Source: JANOBJ01 sp031411575
GTDB taxonomy: Bacteria; Pseudomonadota; Gammaproteobacteria; Burkholderiales; Burkholderiaceae_C
Direction of reading: 5' to 3'
DNA: 21,427 nt
NCBI GenBank assembly: GCA_031411575.1
Contig: JANOBJ010000038.1
Coordinates: 1 to 21,427, forward strand
How positions within the stretch are numbered: position 1 is the stretch's first letter; each line of letters starts with the position of its first letter. The notes below the pieces were generated by a model. The model searched no databases. It had not been told where the DNA came from and was given only the letters and a program-made list of their open reading frames with translations. Shown piece after piece: positions 1-6,473 of this stretch. Made by a program: the position numbers and the translations under genes.

Positions 1-297
1 GATCACCAGCAGGTTCTTGGCCTCGGGGCAGATCTTCTCGATCGCGGCCATGGCCGACTGAACCGCCAGCGGCAGCATCTCGGCCGTCAGGTTGTTCCAG
101 CCGCCGGGGTACAGGTTGGTGTCGACCGGGGCCAGCTTGAAGCCGGCGTTGCGCACATCGACCGAGCAGTAGAACGGCGGGGTGTGCTCCATCCATTCGA
201 GCCGGAACCAGCGCTCGATCGCCGGCATCGAGTCGAGGACGCGTTGTTCGAGTTCGTTGATCGGGCCCGTGAGCGCCGTGATGAGATGCGGGACCAT
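1..297 (-). CDS. gshA: Glutamate-cysteine ligase, N-terminal part (runs off window)
   Basis: The first 99 codons of an ATP-dependent glutamate-cysteine ligase, the first step of glutathione synthesis in the cytoplasm. The protein begins MVPHLITALTGPINELEQR and continues with WFRLEWMEHTPPFYCSVD and FKLAPVDTNLYPGGWNNLT. I recognise these as the conserved opening of the betaproteobacterial/Acidithiobacillus-type GshA family, which is distinct from the E. coli enzyme. The ATG at 297-295 is supported by an in-frame TAA about 45 nt upstream with no ATG, GTG or TTG between. A weak AGAAGG lies 5 nt before it. The 3' part is outside the window, so the catalytic region cannot be judged. The 133-nt gap to the DUF6352 gene upstream suggests a separate promoter, but I could not identify a convincing one. 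Confidence 0.88.
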   Translation of the reverse strand, partial: MVPHLITALTGPINELEQRVLDSMPAIERWFRLEWMEHTPPFYCSVDVRNAGFKLAPVDTNLYPGGWNNLTAEMLPLAVQSAMAAIEKICPEAKNLLVI

Positions 298-430
298 GCG
301 GCCTTCTGTCAGGAAATTGTGGGAGTATTTAGGGAGATTTTAGAGACTTGGGGCCGATCGGGTCTCGTTCAAGGCCCGGCCCTACCGCCTGCCGCCATCA
401 TGCGCCTACCCTGGAACCGGCCAGGAAAGG
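298..430. other. Intergenic gap gshA / DUF6352 gene
   Basis: A 133-nt non-coding stretch between two minus-strand genes. Part of it (about 305-350) is A/T-richer than its surroundings, as expected of a promoter region for gshA, but no clear -35/-10 pair with standard spacing was found. No strong terminator hairpin with a T-run is visible after the DUF6352 stop. Confidence 0.5.
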
Positions 431-1510
431 CTACGACCGGCGCGCCAGCGGCAAGTTGAGCAACAGGTTTTGCGGCTTGAGCTTCAGGCGCTGCTGCTCG
501 TCCATCGCCATCGCCAGGTACACCGGGCGGCCCGCGATATCGGCGCGCATGGCGTGCGGGTCGAGAAACTGCAGCCGGAACAGGCACAGCAGCCGGGCCA
601 TGCGGTCCTCGCTCACCTCGACATCGGTGTACAGATCATTGAGCACGCTGCTGGCCTGCGCGTCCAGCCCCACATGCCAAACCCAGTGCTCGTCCACAAT
701 TTCGCGGTCGATGGCAATCGTCACGCCGACCTGCAGAAAATGGCCGATCCAGCGTTCCAGCACGCGGCACAGCGCTTCCAGCGCCGGTTGGCCGTGGTTC
801 AGGCTGACCACCAGGTCATGCCGCTCGTCGCGCTCCCAGTACAGATCGGCGTTGTCGGTACCCAGCACGTCCAGATCGACCGACCGGGTCGGGATGCCGC
901 TTTGCCGCAACAGTTCGCCCACCGTACCAAAGCCGGCTGACAGCGCCTGGCGCTCGACGGTTTCATCGTCGGCTGCCATCACCGCGCCGTCTTCCTGCAG
1001 CGAAATTTTCTGGGTGCGAAACAGCAGCTCGGCCGCGCGCGCCTCCATCGGCGAGGCGGCATCGCCCAGCACGTGGCGCACCAGCACCTGGGTCAGCTGC
1101 TGCACCAGCGCGGGCGCCACGTCCACGCCCTCGCCCTGGAACAGCGCGAGGTAGCTGGCCTCCAGCGTGGGGCGCGCCAGCAGCCGGGCGCGAAAACGCA
1201 GCCAGACCGCGTAGTTGTCGGCCGCATCGCGGTCTTGCAGGGCGGCCAGTTCGGCTGCCGGAACTTCGCGCCGCGGCTCGCCCAGCAGGCGTTCGTGCAG
1301 CGTGACTTCATCGGCGCACGATTGTGCAATCGGCGCCAGCTCGGGCCGCTGCAGCAGGTGGCGCAAAAAATCGTCGGTGACGATCAGGTTGTGGTTGCTG
1401 TCGCGCGTCAGCAGGGGGTAGCCGCTGTCGGCCCAGAAATCGCGCGGTTGCTGGAGATTGAGCACGTCAGCCAGTGGCCCGAGGGTCGGTCGCGCGGTGG
1501 GTGCGGTCAA
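431..1510 (-). CDS. DUF6352-type conserved protein of unknown function
   Basis: A 359-residue soluble protein with no signal peptide or membrane segment. It resembles a conserved Burkholderiales family that I recall as DUF6352. The recognisable part opens with FWADSGYPLLTRD and then VTDDFLRHLLQRPELAPI; no catalytic motif is evident and I assign no function. The start is TTG at 1510-1508, preceded by GAGGTG with about 6 nt spacing. Its first bases overlap the proA stop codon (TTGA), so translational coupling to proA is likely. A GTG at codon 16 is an alternative start. The gene is the last of the holA-proA-DUF6352 run. Linkage to proA may reflect only operon structure rather than a shared pathway. 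Confidence 0.75.
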   Translation of the reverse strand: MTAPTARPTLGPLADVLNLQQPRDFWADSGYPLLTRDSNHNLIVTDDFLRHLLQRPELAPIAQSCADEVTLHERLLGEPRREVPAAELAALQDRDAADNYAVWLRFRARLLARPTLEASYLALFQGEGVDVAPALVQQLTQVLVRHVLGDAASPMEARAAELLFRTQKISLQEDGAVMAADDETVERQALSAGFGTVGELLRQSGIPTRSVDLDVLGTDNADLYWERDERHDLVVSLNHGQPALEALCRVLERWIGHFLQVGVTIAIDREIVDEHWVWHVGLDAQASSVLNDLYTDVEVSEDRMARLLCLFRLQFLDPHAMRADIAGRPVYLAMAMDEQQRLKLKPQNLLLNLPLARRS

Positions 1511-2802
1511 GTCCGCACCTCGCCGTCGCCCAGCACCACGTATTTGAGTGAGGTCAGGCCTTCGATGCCCACCGGGCCTCGGGCGTGGAATTTGTCGGTG
1601 GAGATGCCAATCTCGGCGCCCAGCCCGAACTCGAAGCCGTCGGCAAACCGCGTGCTGGCGTTCACCATCACGCTGGCCGAATCAACCTCGCGCAGGAAGC
1701 GCTGCGCGTGCACGTGGTCACGCGTGAGGATGGCGTCGGTATGGTGGCTGGAGTACTGGTTGATGTGGGCAATCGCCTCGTCAAGGCCGTCCACCACCTT
1801 GATGCTGATGATGGGCGCGAGGTATTCCTCGTACCAGTCGTGGTCGGTGGCGTCGTTCAGCAGGGCGTGGGCGGGCCTGCTGCCAACCGCCTGCGCAAGA
1901 ATCGCCTTGGCCTCGGCATCGCAGCGCATCTCGACGCCCTTGGCGGCGTAGATGGCACCGATCTTCGGCAGAAAGGCCTGCGCCACGCCGCGCGCCACCA
2001 GCAGGCCCTCGGCCGCGTTGCAGGGGCTGTATTTCTGCGTCTTGGCGTTGTCGGCCACCTTGACGGCCATTTCCAGGTCGCAGGGGTCGTCCACATAGAC
2101 ATGGCAATTGCCGTCCAGGTGCTTGATGACGGGCACCTTGGCCTCGCGGCTGATGCGCTCGATCAGGCTCTTGCCGCCGCGCGGAATGATCACGTCCACA
2201 TACTGCGGCATGGCGATCAGCTGGCCCACGGCCTCGCGGTCGGTGGTTTGCACCAGTTGCACGCCATCGGCCGGCAAACCGGCCTCCAGCATGGCCTGCT
2301 GCACCAGCCGCGCCAGCGCCTTGTTCGATTCAATGGCTTCGGAGCCGCCACGCAGGATGCAGGCGTTGCCGCTCTTGATCGACAGGCTGGCCGCCTCGAT
2401 GGTGACGTTGGGCCGGCTCTCGAAAATCATGCCGAACACGCCGATCGGCACCCGCATCTGGCCCACCCGGATACCGCTGGGCTGCTGTTTCAGGCCGATG
2501 ATCTCGCCGATCACGTCGGGCATGGCGGCCAGTTGCTCGCAGCCTTCGGCCACGGTGTCGAGGATCTGCGGCGTGAGCTTGAGCCGATCAACCAGCGGCG
2601 CGGCCAGGCCGGCGGCGCTGGCGCGCGCCAGATCCCGGGCGTTGTCGGCCAGCAGGGCGGCGGTGTTGTCGCGCAGCAGGGCGGCCAGTTTCCGCAATGC
2701 TATATTTTTAGTAGCAACATTTGACCGCGCCATGCGGACCGCGGCCACTTTGGCCTGCAAACCGAGGGTCTGGATGTATTCGGAGACGTTCAGCGCGTTC
2801 AT
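1507..2802 (-). CDS. proA: Glutamate-5-semialdehyde dehydrogenase (gamma-glutamyl phosphate reductase)
   Basis: Second enzyme of proline biosynthesis: NADPH-dependent reduction of gamma-glutamyl phosphate to glutamate-5-semialdehyde in the cytoplasm. The 431 residues match the usual ProA length. Visible landmarks are GVFGMIFESRPNVT (121-134), KSGNACILRGGSEA (143-156), DVIIPRGGKSLI (203-214) and the nucleophile region SPCNAAEGLLV with the catalytic Cys at about 261. The ATG at 2802-2800 overlaps the holA stop as ATGA, so coupling to holA is expected. Residues about 27-37 (RSNVATKNIAL region) are encoded by a copy of a dispersed mini-palindrome (2696-2726) that keeps the frame. The neighbouring RocD makes the same intermediate, glutamate-5-semialdehyde, from ornithine. 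Confidence 0.97.
   Translation of the reverse strand: MNALNVSEYIQTLGLQAKVAAVRMARSNVATKNIALRKLAALLRDNTAALLADNARDLARASAAGLAAPLVDRLKLTPQILDTVAEGCEQLAAMPDVIGEIIGLKQQPSGIRVGQMRVPIGVFGMIFESRPNVTIEAASLSIKSGNACILRGGSEAIESNKALARLVQQAMLEAGLPADGVQLVQTTDREAVGQLIAMPQYVDVIIPRGGKSLIERISREAKVPVIKHLDGNCHVYVDDPCDLEMAVKVADNAKTQKYSPCNAAEGLLVARGVAQAFLPKIGAIYAAKGVEMRCDAEAKAILAQAVGSRPAHALLNDATDHDWYEEYLAPIISIKVVDGLDEAIAHINQYSSHHTDAILTRDHVHAQRFLREVDSASVMVNASTRFADGFEFGLGAEIGISTDKFHARGPVGIEGLTSLKYVVLGDGEVRT
2696..2726 (+). repeat. Dispersed mini-palindrome, copy A (inside proA)
   Basis: The core GCTATATTTTTAGTAGC with flanks AAT before and AACATTTGACC after matches copy C (9241-9271) over nearly 31 nt, including the flanks outside the palindrome. 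It lies within the proA coding region near codons 26-36 and leaves the frame open (residues SNVATKNIAL on the minus strand). The A/T-rich core stands out from the GC-rich gene around it. Confidence 0.8.
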
Positions 2803-3863
2803 GCCGCCATTTTAGGGCTTGCGCATTCTCCGCACAGCATCATGGCCAGCCGTTGCAGGGCCTGCCAGCCGTCGGTCGGCCAGTCGGGCTGTTTCAGGCC
2901 CTTGACGATGCCGTCCACCTGGTGCGCCGCATGCAGCAGGTTGGCCAGTGCGGTATCGGTCAGGCGCGGCAGGGCGCGCTCGAACAGGCGCTCCTTCAGG
3001 CCCCAGACGCGCTGTTCGCGCAGCGCCATCGGCAGCGGCCGCCCGGCGTTCATCGCGTCTTTCACGCGCTTCAGGGCGCGGATGTCCTCGGCCAGGGTGT
3101 AGTGCACCAGCACCTCGGCTTCGCCCTCGGCCTGCAGGCCGTCCAGCATGCGCTGCACCCGGCCGGCCTGACCGCCCAGCACCGCCTCGGACAGCTTGAA
3201 CACGTCGTAGCGCGCCACGTTGAGAACGGCGCTTTCCACCTGGTCAAACGACAGTTCGCCCTCGGGGTGCAGCAGCGCGAGTTTCTGGATCTCCTGGTGC
3301 GCGGCCAGCAGGTTGCCTTCCACGCGGTCGGCAAAAAACTGCAGCGTGCGCTGTCCGGCCTCGCCCGCCGCCACGCGCTGGTTCTGGCGCGCCAGGCGCT
3401 GCGCAATCCATTGCGGCAAGGCGGCACGCTCGACCGGCTCGACCTTGATCGTGACGCCGTGCTGGTCCAGTGCGCCGAACCAGGCGCCGGTCAGCGTCAG
3501 GCGGTCCAGCCGTGGCAACATGACGATGGTGAGCGTGCTGTCGTTGCCCGGCGCGCTCTCGGCCAGTTGCTGGATCGCCGGGCTGCCCTCCTTGCCGGGC
3601 TTGCCGGACGGGATGCGGAACTCCACGATCTGCTTGTCGGCAAACAGGCTGAGCGAGCCGCCGGCGGCCAGCACCTCGCTCCAGTCGAAATGCGCGCCCG
3701 CCACGGTGTGCGAGGTGCGCTCGGTAAAGCCCTGCGCGCGCGCGGCCTCGCGGATCGCGTCGGCCGCCTCCTGCACCAGCAGCGGCTCGTCGCCGTGCAC
3801 GGTGTACAGGGGTTTCAGGCCGCGCTGCAGGTGTTGGCTGAGTTGGGCGAAAGCAAGCTGCAT
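2799..3863 (-). CDS. holA: DNA polymerase III, delta subunit (clamp-loader subunit)
   Basis: A 354-residue delta subunit of the DNA polymerase III clamp loader, which opens the beta clamp during loading on primed DNA. The N-terminus MQLAFAQLSQHLQRGLKPLYTVHGDEPLLVQEA is typical of HolA (AAA+ fold without a working P-loop). The middle (RYDVFKLSEAVLGGQ, LVHYTLAEDIRAL) and the helical C-terminal collar part also fit. I chose the ATG at 3863-3861 because family members start there; the frame stays open 12 codons further upstream but that extension looks non-native. In many betaproteobacteria holA directly follows lptE; here an Lrp-type regulator and rocD lie between them. It overlaps proA by 4 nt downstream. 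Confidence 0.95.
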   Translation of the reverse strand: MQLAFAQLSQHLQRGLKPLYTVHGDEPLLVQEAADAIREAARAQGFTERTSHTVAGAHFDWSEVLAAGGSLSLFADKQIVEFRIPSGKPGKEGSPAIQQLAESAPGNDSTLTIVMLPRLDRLTLTGAWFGALDQHGVTIKVEPVERAALPQWIAQRLARQNQRVAAGEAGQRTLQFFADRVEGNLLAAHQEIQKLALLHPEGELSFDQVESAVLNVARYDVFKLSEAVLGGQAGRVQRMLDGLQAEGEAEVLVHYTLAEDIRALKRVKDAMNAGRPLPMALREQRVWGLKERLFERALPRLTDTALANLLHAAHQVDGIVKGLKQPDWPTDGWQALQRLAMMLCGECASPKMAA

Positions 3864-3934
3864 GGGGCAAAGTGTAAGGCGTGGCCGCGCCCGTTTCACC
3901 CGGCGCCGGAGTCGCGCAGGTCCAGACCGACCGA

Positions 3935-5302
3935 TCAGGCGGGCTGTAGCGGCCGTTGATCGGGCGGGGCGTCACCCTCGGCGCTTGTGGTTGGCGTGCG
4001 ATGTGCCGGTGGTGTGGCGCGGGACTGAGCAGTTGCCACTGCGATTGCTCCTGAATGTATAGCTGATTCAGCCCGGATTTCAAGCACAACCGTCTGGAAC
4101 GCATCCACGGCGCGGTCAATCTGCTGGCGCGTGATGGTGAGCGGCGGCGCGAAGCGGATCACGGTCTCATGGGTTTCCTTGGACAGCACGCCGTGCTGCG
4201 CCAGCCGCTCCACCAGGTCGCGCGCGCTGGCGAACGCGGGGTCGATGTCGACCCCCACCCACAGCCCGCGGCCGCGCACCGCGCGGATCAGCGGCCCGGC
4301 GAGTTGTTGCACGGCCTGCAGGCGCGCCAGCAACCAGGCGCCTTGCGCCGCGCTGCGCGCCACCAGGTCTTCGTCCTCGATCACCTGCAGCGCCTCCAAC
4401 CCGACGGCGGCCGCCAGTGCGTTGCCGCCAAAGGTCGAGCCGTGGCTGCCGGGGCTGAACACGTCCATCACCGCGCGGTCGGCCAGGAAAGCGCTGACCG
4501 GCAGCAGCCCGCCGCCCAGCGCCTTGCCCAGGATCAGCGCGTCGGGCCGGATGCCCTCGTGCTCAAACGCAAACCAGCGGCCGGTGCGGCCCAGGCCCGA
4601 CTGCACCTCGTCAATGATCAGCAGGATGTTCTGACGCGTGCACCAGTCGCGCAGCTCGGCAAAAAAGCCCGCTGGCGGCAGCACCACGCCGGCCTCGCCC
4701 TGGATTGGCTCCACCAGCACGGCGCAGGTGTTGGCGGTGGTGGCGGCGCGCACGCTGGCCATGTCGCCAAAGTCAAAGAAGCTGAAACCCGGCGTGAACG
4801 GGCCAAAGCCGTCGCGGTAGCCGGGCTCGCTGGAGGCGCTGATGACGGTTGTGGTGCGGCCGTGAAAGTTGTGGCGGGCCACCAGGATGTCGGCGCGCCC
4901 GTCGGCCACGCGCTTGACGCGGTAGCCCCAGCGGCGCGCGGCCTTGATCGCGGTTTCCACGGCTTCGGCGCCGGTGTTCATGGGCAGCGCGCGCTCGAAT
5001 CCCGTCACCGCGCACAGCTTCTGCAGGAACGGGCCGAGCGTGGTGCCGTGGTAGGCGCGTGACGTCACCGCCACCCGGGCCAGCTGGGCTTGCGCCGCCG
5101 CAACCAGCCGGGGGTGCAGGTGGCCGTGGCTGACGGCGGAATACGCACTCATCATGTCGAGGTATTCGCGGCCCTCCACATCCCACACCAGACAGTCGCG
5201 CGCGTGGTCCACCACGACCGGTACCGGGTGGTAGTTGGGGGCGCAGAATTGGGCTTCAGTCCTTATGAAATCGTGTGTTGACGCTCTGTTTTTCGCAGCC
5301 AT
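3935..5302 (-). CDS. rocD: Ornithine--oxo-acid (delta) aminotransferase, with unusual C-terminal tail
   Basis: A class-III PLP aminotransferase, most like ornithine delta-aminotransferase, converting ornithine plus 2-oxoglutarate to glutamate-5-semialdehyde plus glutamate. Landmarks: NYHPVPVVV (23-31), MNTGAEAVETAIKAARRWGY (108-127), LVEPIQGEAGVVLPP (196-210), DEVQSGLGRTGRWFAFEHEG (231-250), and the PLP lysine K260 in LILGKALGGG. The ATG at 5302-5300 has GGGAG 7 nt upstream. The protein is 455 residues, against about 400 for the family. The enzyme domain appears to end near residue 412 (AFQTVVLEIRAE). A 43-residue Ala/Pro/Thr-rich tail follows, coded from the point where a repeat-like sequence (about 4041-4071) begins. 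A closely related class-III aminotransferase activity cannot be excluded. Confidence 0.88.
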   Translation of the reverse strand: MAAKNRASTHDFIRTEAQFCAPNYHPVPVVVDHARDCLVWDVEGREYLDMMSAYSAVSHGHLHPRLVAAAQAQLARVAVTSRAYHGTTLGPFLQKLCAVTGFERALPMNTGAEAVETAIKAARRWGYRVKRVADGRADILVARHNFHGRTTTVISASSEPGYRDGFGPFTPGFSFFDFGDMASVRAATTANTCAVLVEPIQGEAGVVLPPAGFFAELRDWCTRQNILLIIDEVQSGLGRTGRWFAFEHEGIRPDALILGKALGGGLLPVSAFLADRAVMDVFSPGSHGSTFGGNALAAAVGLEALQVIEDEDLVARSAAQGAWLLARLQAVQQLAGPLIRAVRGRGLWVGVDIDPAFASARDLVERLAQHGVLSKETHETVIRFAPPLTITRQQIDRAVDAFQTVVLEIRAESAIHSGAIAVATAQSRATPPAHRTPTTSAEGDAPPDQRPLQPA

Positions 5303-5420
5303 GGCATCGCTCCCGTGATGAGAACAGCGTATGGGCAAAGCGGCTTCGGTTGGGGTGATCCGGCGCGGCTGGCAGATCGGCTTGCGCTGTTTGGCGAGCG
5401 ATAAACTTCCGGATCGGAAG
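5303..5420. other. Intergenic gap rocD / Lrp-type regulator
   Basis: A 118-nt gap between two minus-strand genes. It contains the 7-bp hairpin at 5405-5421 and the rocD Shine-Dalgarno. A promoter for rocD is expected here if the Lrp-type protein controls it, but no convincing -35/-10 pair was seen. Confidence 0.4.
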
Positions 5421-5421
5421 T
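5405..5421 (-). terminator. Small hairpin at the end of the Lrp-type gene (weak terminator or operator)
   Basis: ACTTCCGGATCGGAAGT is a 7-bp perfect inverted repeat with a GAT loop. It abuts and slightly overlaps the stop codon of the Lrp-type gene. On the minus strand it is followed only by TTTAT, so termination would be weak. Its symmetry and position upstream of rocD also fit a protein-binding site. Neither role can be settled from sequence. Confidence 0.35.
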
Positions 5422-5903
5422 CAGACTTCAGGCAGCGGAAACCCCGAGAATTCCTTGATGGTCTGCAGTTCGATGTTGGTCACCACCTTCTCGACGCCCA
5501 GCGCCGCATCGTCCAGCCAGGCGCTGATGAGCGCGTGGTAGCGCGTCAGGTCGCGACAGGCCACCCGCACCAGGTAGTCGTAGCGCCCGCTGATCACGTA
5601 GCAGGCCACCACCTCGGGCGCTGTCTTCATGTGCTGCTCAAAGCGCTGCACGCTGGCCTGGCGCTGGTCCTTCAGTGCAATCTCGGCGAACACCGAGATC
5701 TGCTCGCCGGCTGCGGCGCGGTGGACCAGCGCGCGGTAGCCTTCGATCTGGCCCTGCGCCTCCAGCTTGCGCACGCGGTTCAGGGTGGCGCGCGCCGACA
5801 GATGAACCGCCTCGGACAGCGCCTGCACGGTGGCGCGGCCGTCGCGCTGCAGCAGCCCCAGCAGCTTGAGGTCGGTGCGGTCCAGGGCCGTGGGCTGCTT
5901 CAT
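5421..5903 (-). CDS. Lrp/AsnC-family transcriptional regulator
   Basis: A 160-residue member of the feast/famine regulator family. It has an N-terminal winged helix-turn-helix (LDRTDLKLLGLLQRDGRA, then ALSEAVHLSARATLNRVRKLEAQGQIEGY) followed by the RAM/AsnC ligand-binding and oligomerisation domain (ISVFAEIALKD, VVACYVISGRYDYLVRVACRD). I prefer the ATG at 5903-5901; an in-frame GTG at 5933 would add ten residues, and neither has a clear Shine-Dalgarno. It lies just upstream of rocD on the same strand. As local Lrp-type proteins often sense the amino acid metabolised by their neighbour, control of rocD by ornithine or arginine is a reasonable inference, not something shown here. Confidence 0.93.
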   Translation of the reverse strand: MKQPTALDRTDLKLLGLLQRDGRATVQALSEAVHLSARATLNRVRKLEAQGQIEGYRALVHRAAAGEQISVFAEIALKDQRQASVQRFEQHMKTAPEVVACYVISGRYDYLVRVACRDLTRYHALISAWLDDAALGVEKVVTNIELQTIKEFSGFPLPEV

Positions 5904-5961
5904 CGGTTGCGGGGATGCCTGCGCGTGCGGCACGACCGGCCCGGTGGGGCGCGGCCGGGGC

Positions 5962-6471
5962 TCATACCTGCCGCACCGCCGCCAGCCGGCGCATCACCTG
6001 CTGCACGATGTCGCTCTGCATGTCGCGGTACAGCAGCGCCTCTTCGGCCTCCTTGGCCAGCGCGGCGGATTCGCTGTAGCTGATGTCGCGCTGCTGCAGC
6101 AGCTCGGTTTCGGGAATCAGCTCGCGGCCGTCCTTGCTGCGCAGCTTGAACTTGAAGCGCACCCGCAGCTGGAACTCGCGCACCTGGCCGGATGCGCTCA
6201 GGCCCACCACGGTTTTCTCGCGCTGGTCGGTCAACACGTCCAGGATGACCTGCGCCGTGTCGATCTGGCGCGCGTCGGCCACCACCTGCACCGCGCCACT
6301 GGCCGCGATGCTGCGCTTGAGCTCGTTGCCCAGCGGCGACGTGGCCGCCACCCCGGTGTAGAGCGTCTTGAACGCAAAATCCGGCGCCTGGCGCAGCTGG
6401 AAGCCGCAGGCCGACAAGGCCGCTGCCGCCGAGGCCACAGCCAGCAACCGGCGCCGGTGCAGGGTGGTCAT
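5962..6471 (-). CDS. lptE: LPS-assembly lipoprotein LptE
   Basis: Outer-membrane lipoprotein that plugs the LptD barrel and helps insert lipopolysaccharide into the outer leaflet. The 169-residue product begins with a lipoprotein signal, MTTLHRRRLLAVASAAAALS, and a lipobox LSAC with Cys22, followed by GFQLRQAPDFAFKTLYTG as in betaproteobacterial LptE. The ATG at 6471-6469 lies 2 nt after the leuS stop, so coupled translation is likely. The frame is open much further upstream, but that part lies inside leuS and is a shadow. The C-terminal part (SYSESAALAKEAEEALLYRDMQ) is typical. The leuS-lptE order is conserved in this group. Confidence 0.93.
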   Translation of the reverse strand: MTTLHRRRLLAVASAAAALSACGFQLRQAPDFAFKTLYTGVAATSPLGNELKRSIAASGAVQVVADARQIDTAQVILDVLTDQREKTVVGLSASGQVREFQLRVRFKFKLRSKDGRELIPETELLQQRDISYSESAALAKEAEEALLYRDMQSDIVQQVMRRLAAVRQV

Positions 6472-6473
6472 GC

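Noticed and set aside
2721..3959. Long plus-strand open frame opposite holA and the proA start
   Set aside because: Antisense shadow. It crosses the holA/proA junction and has no recognisable domain.
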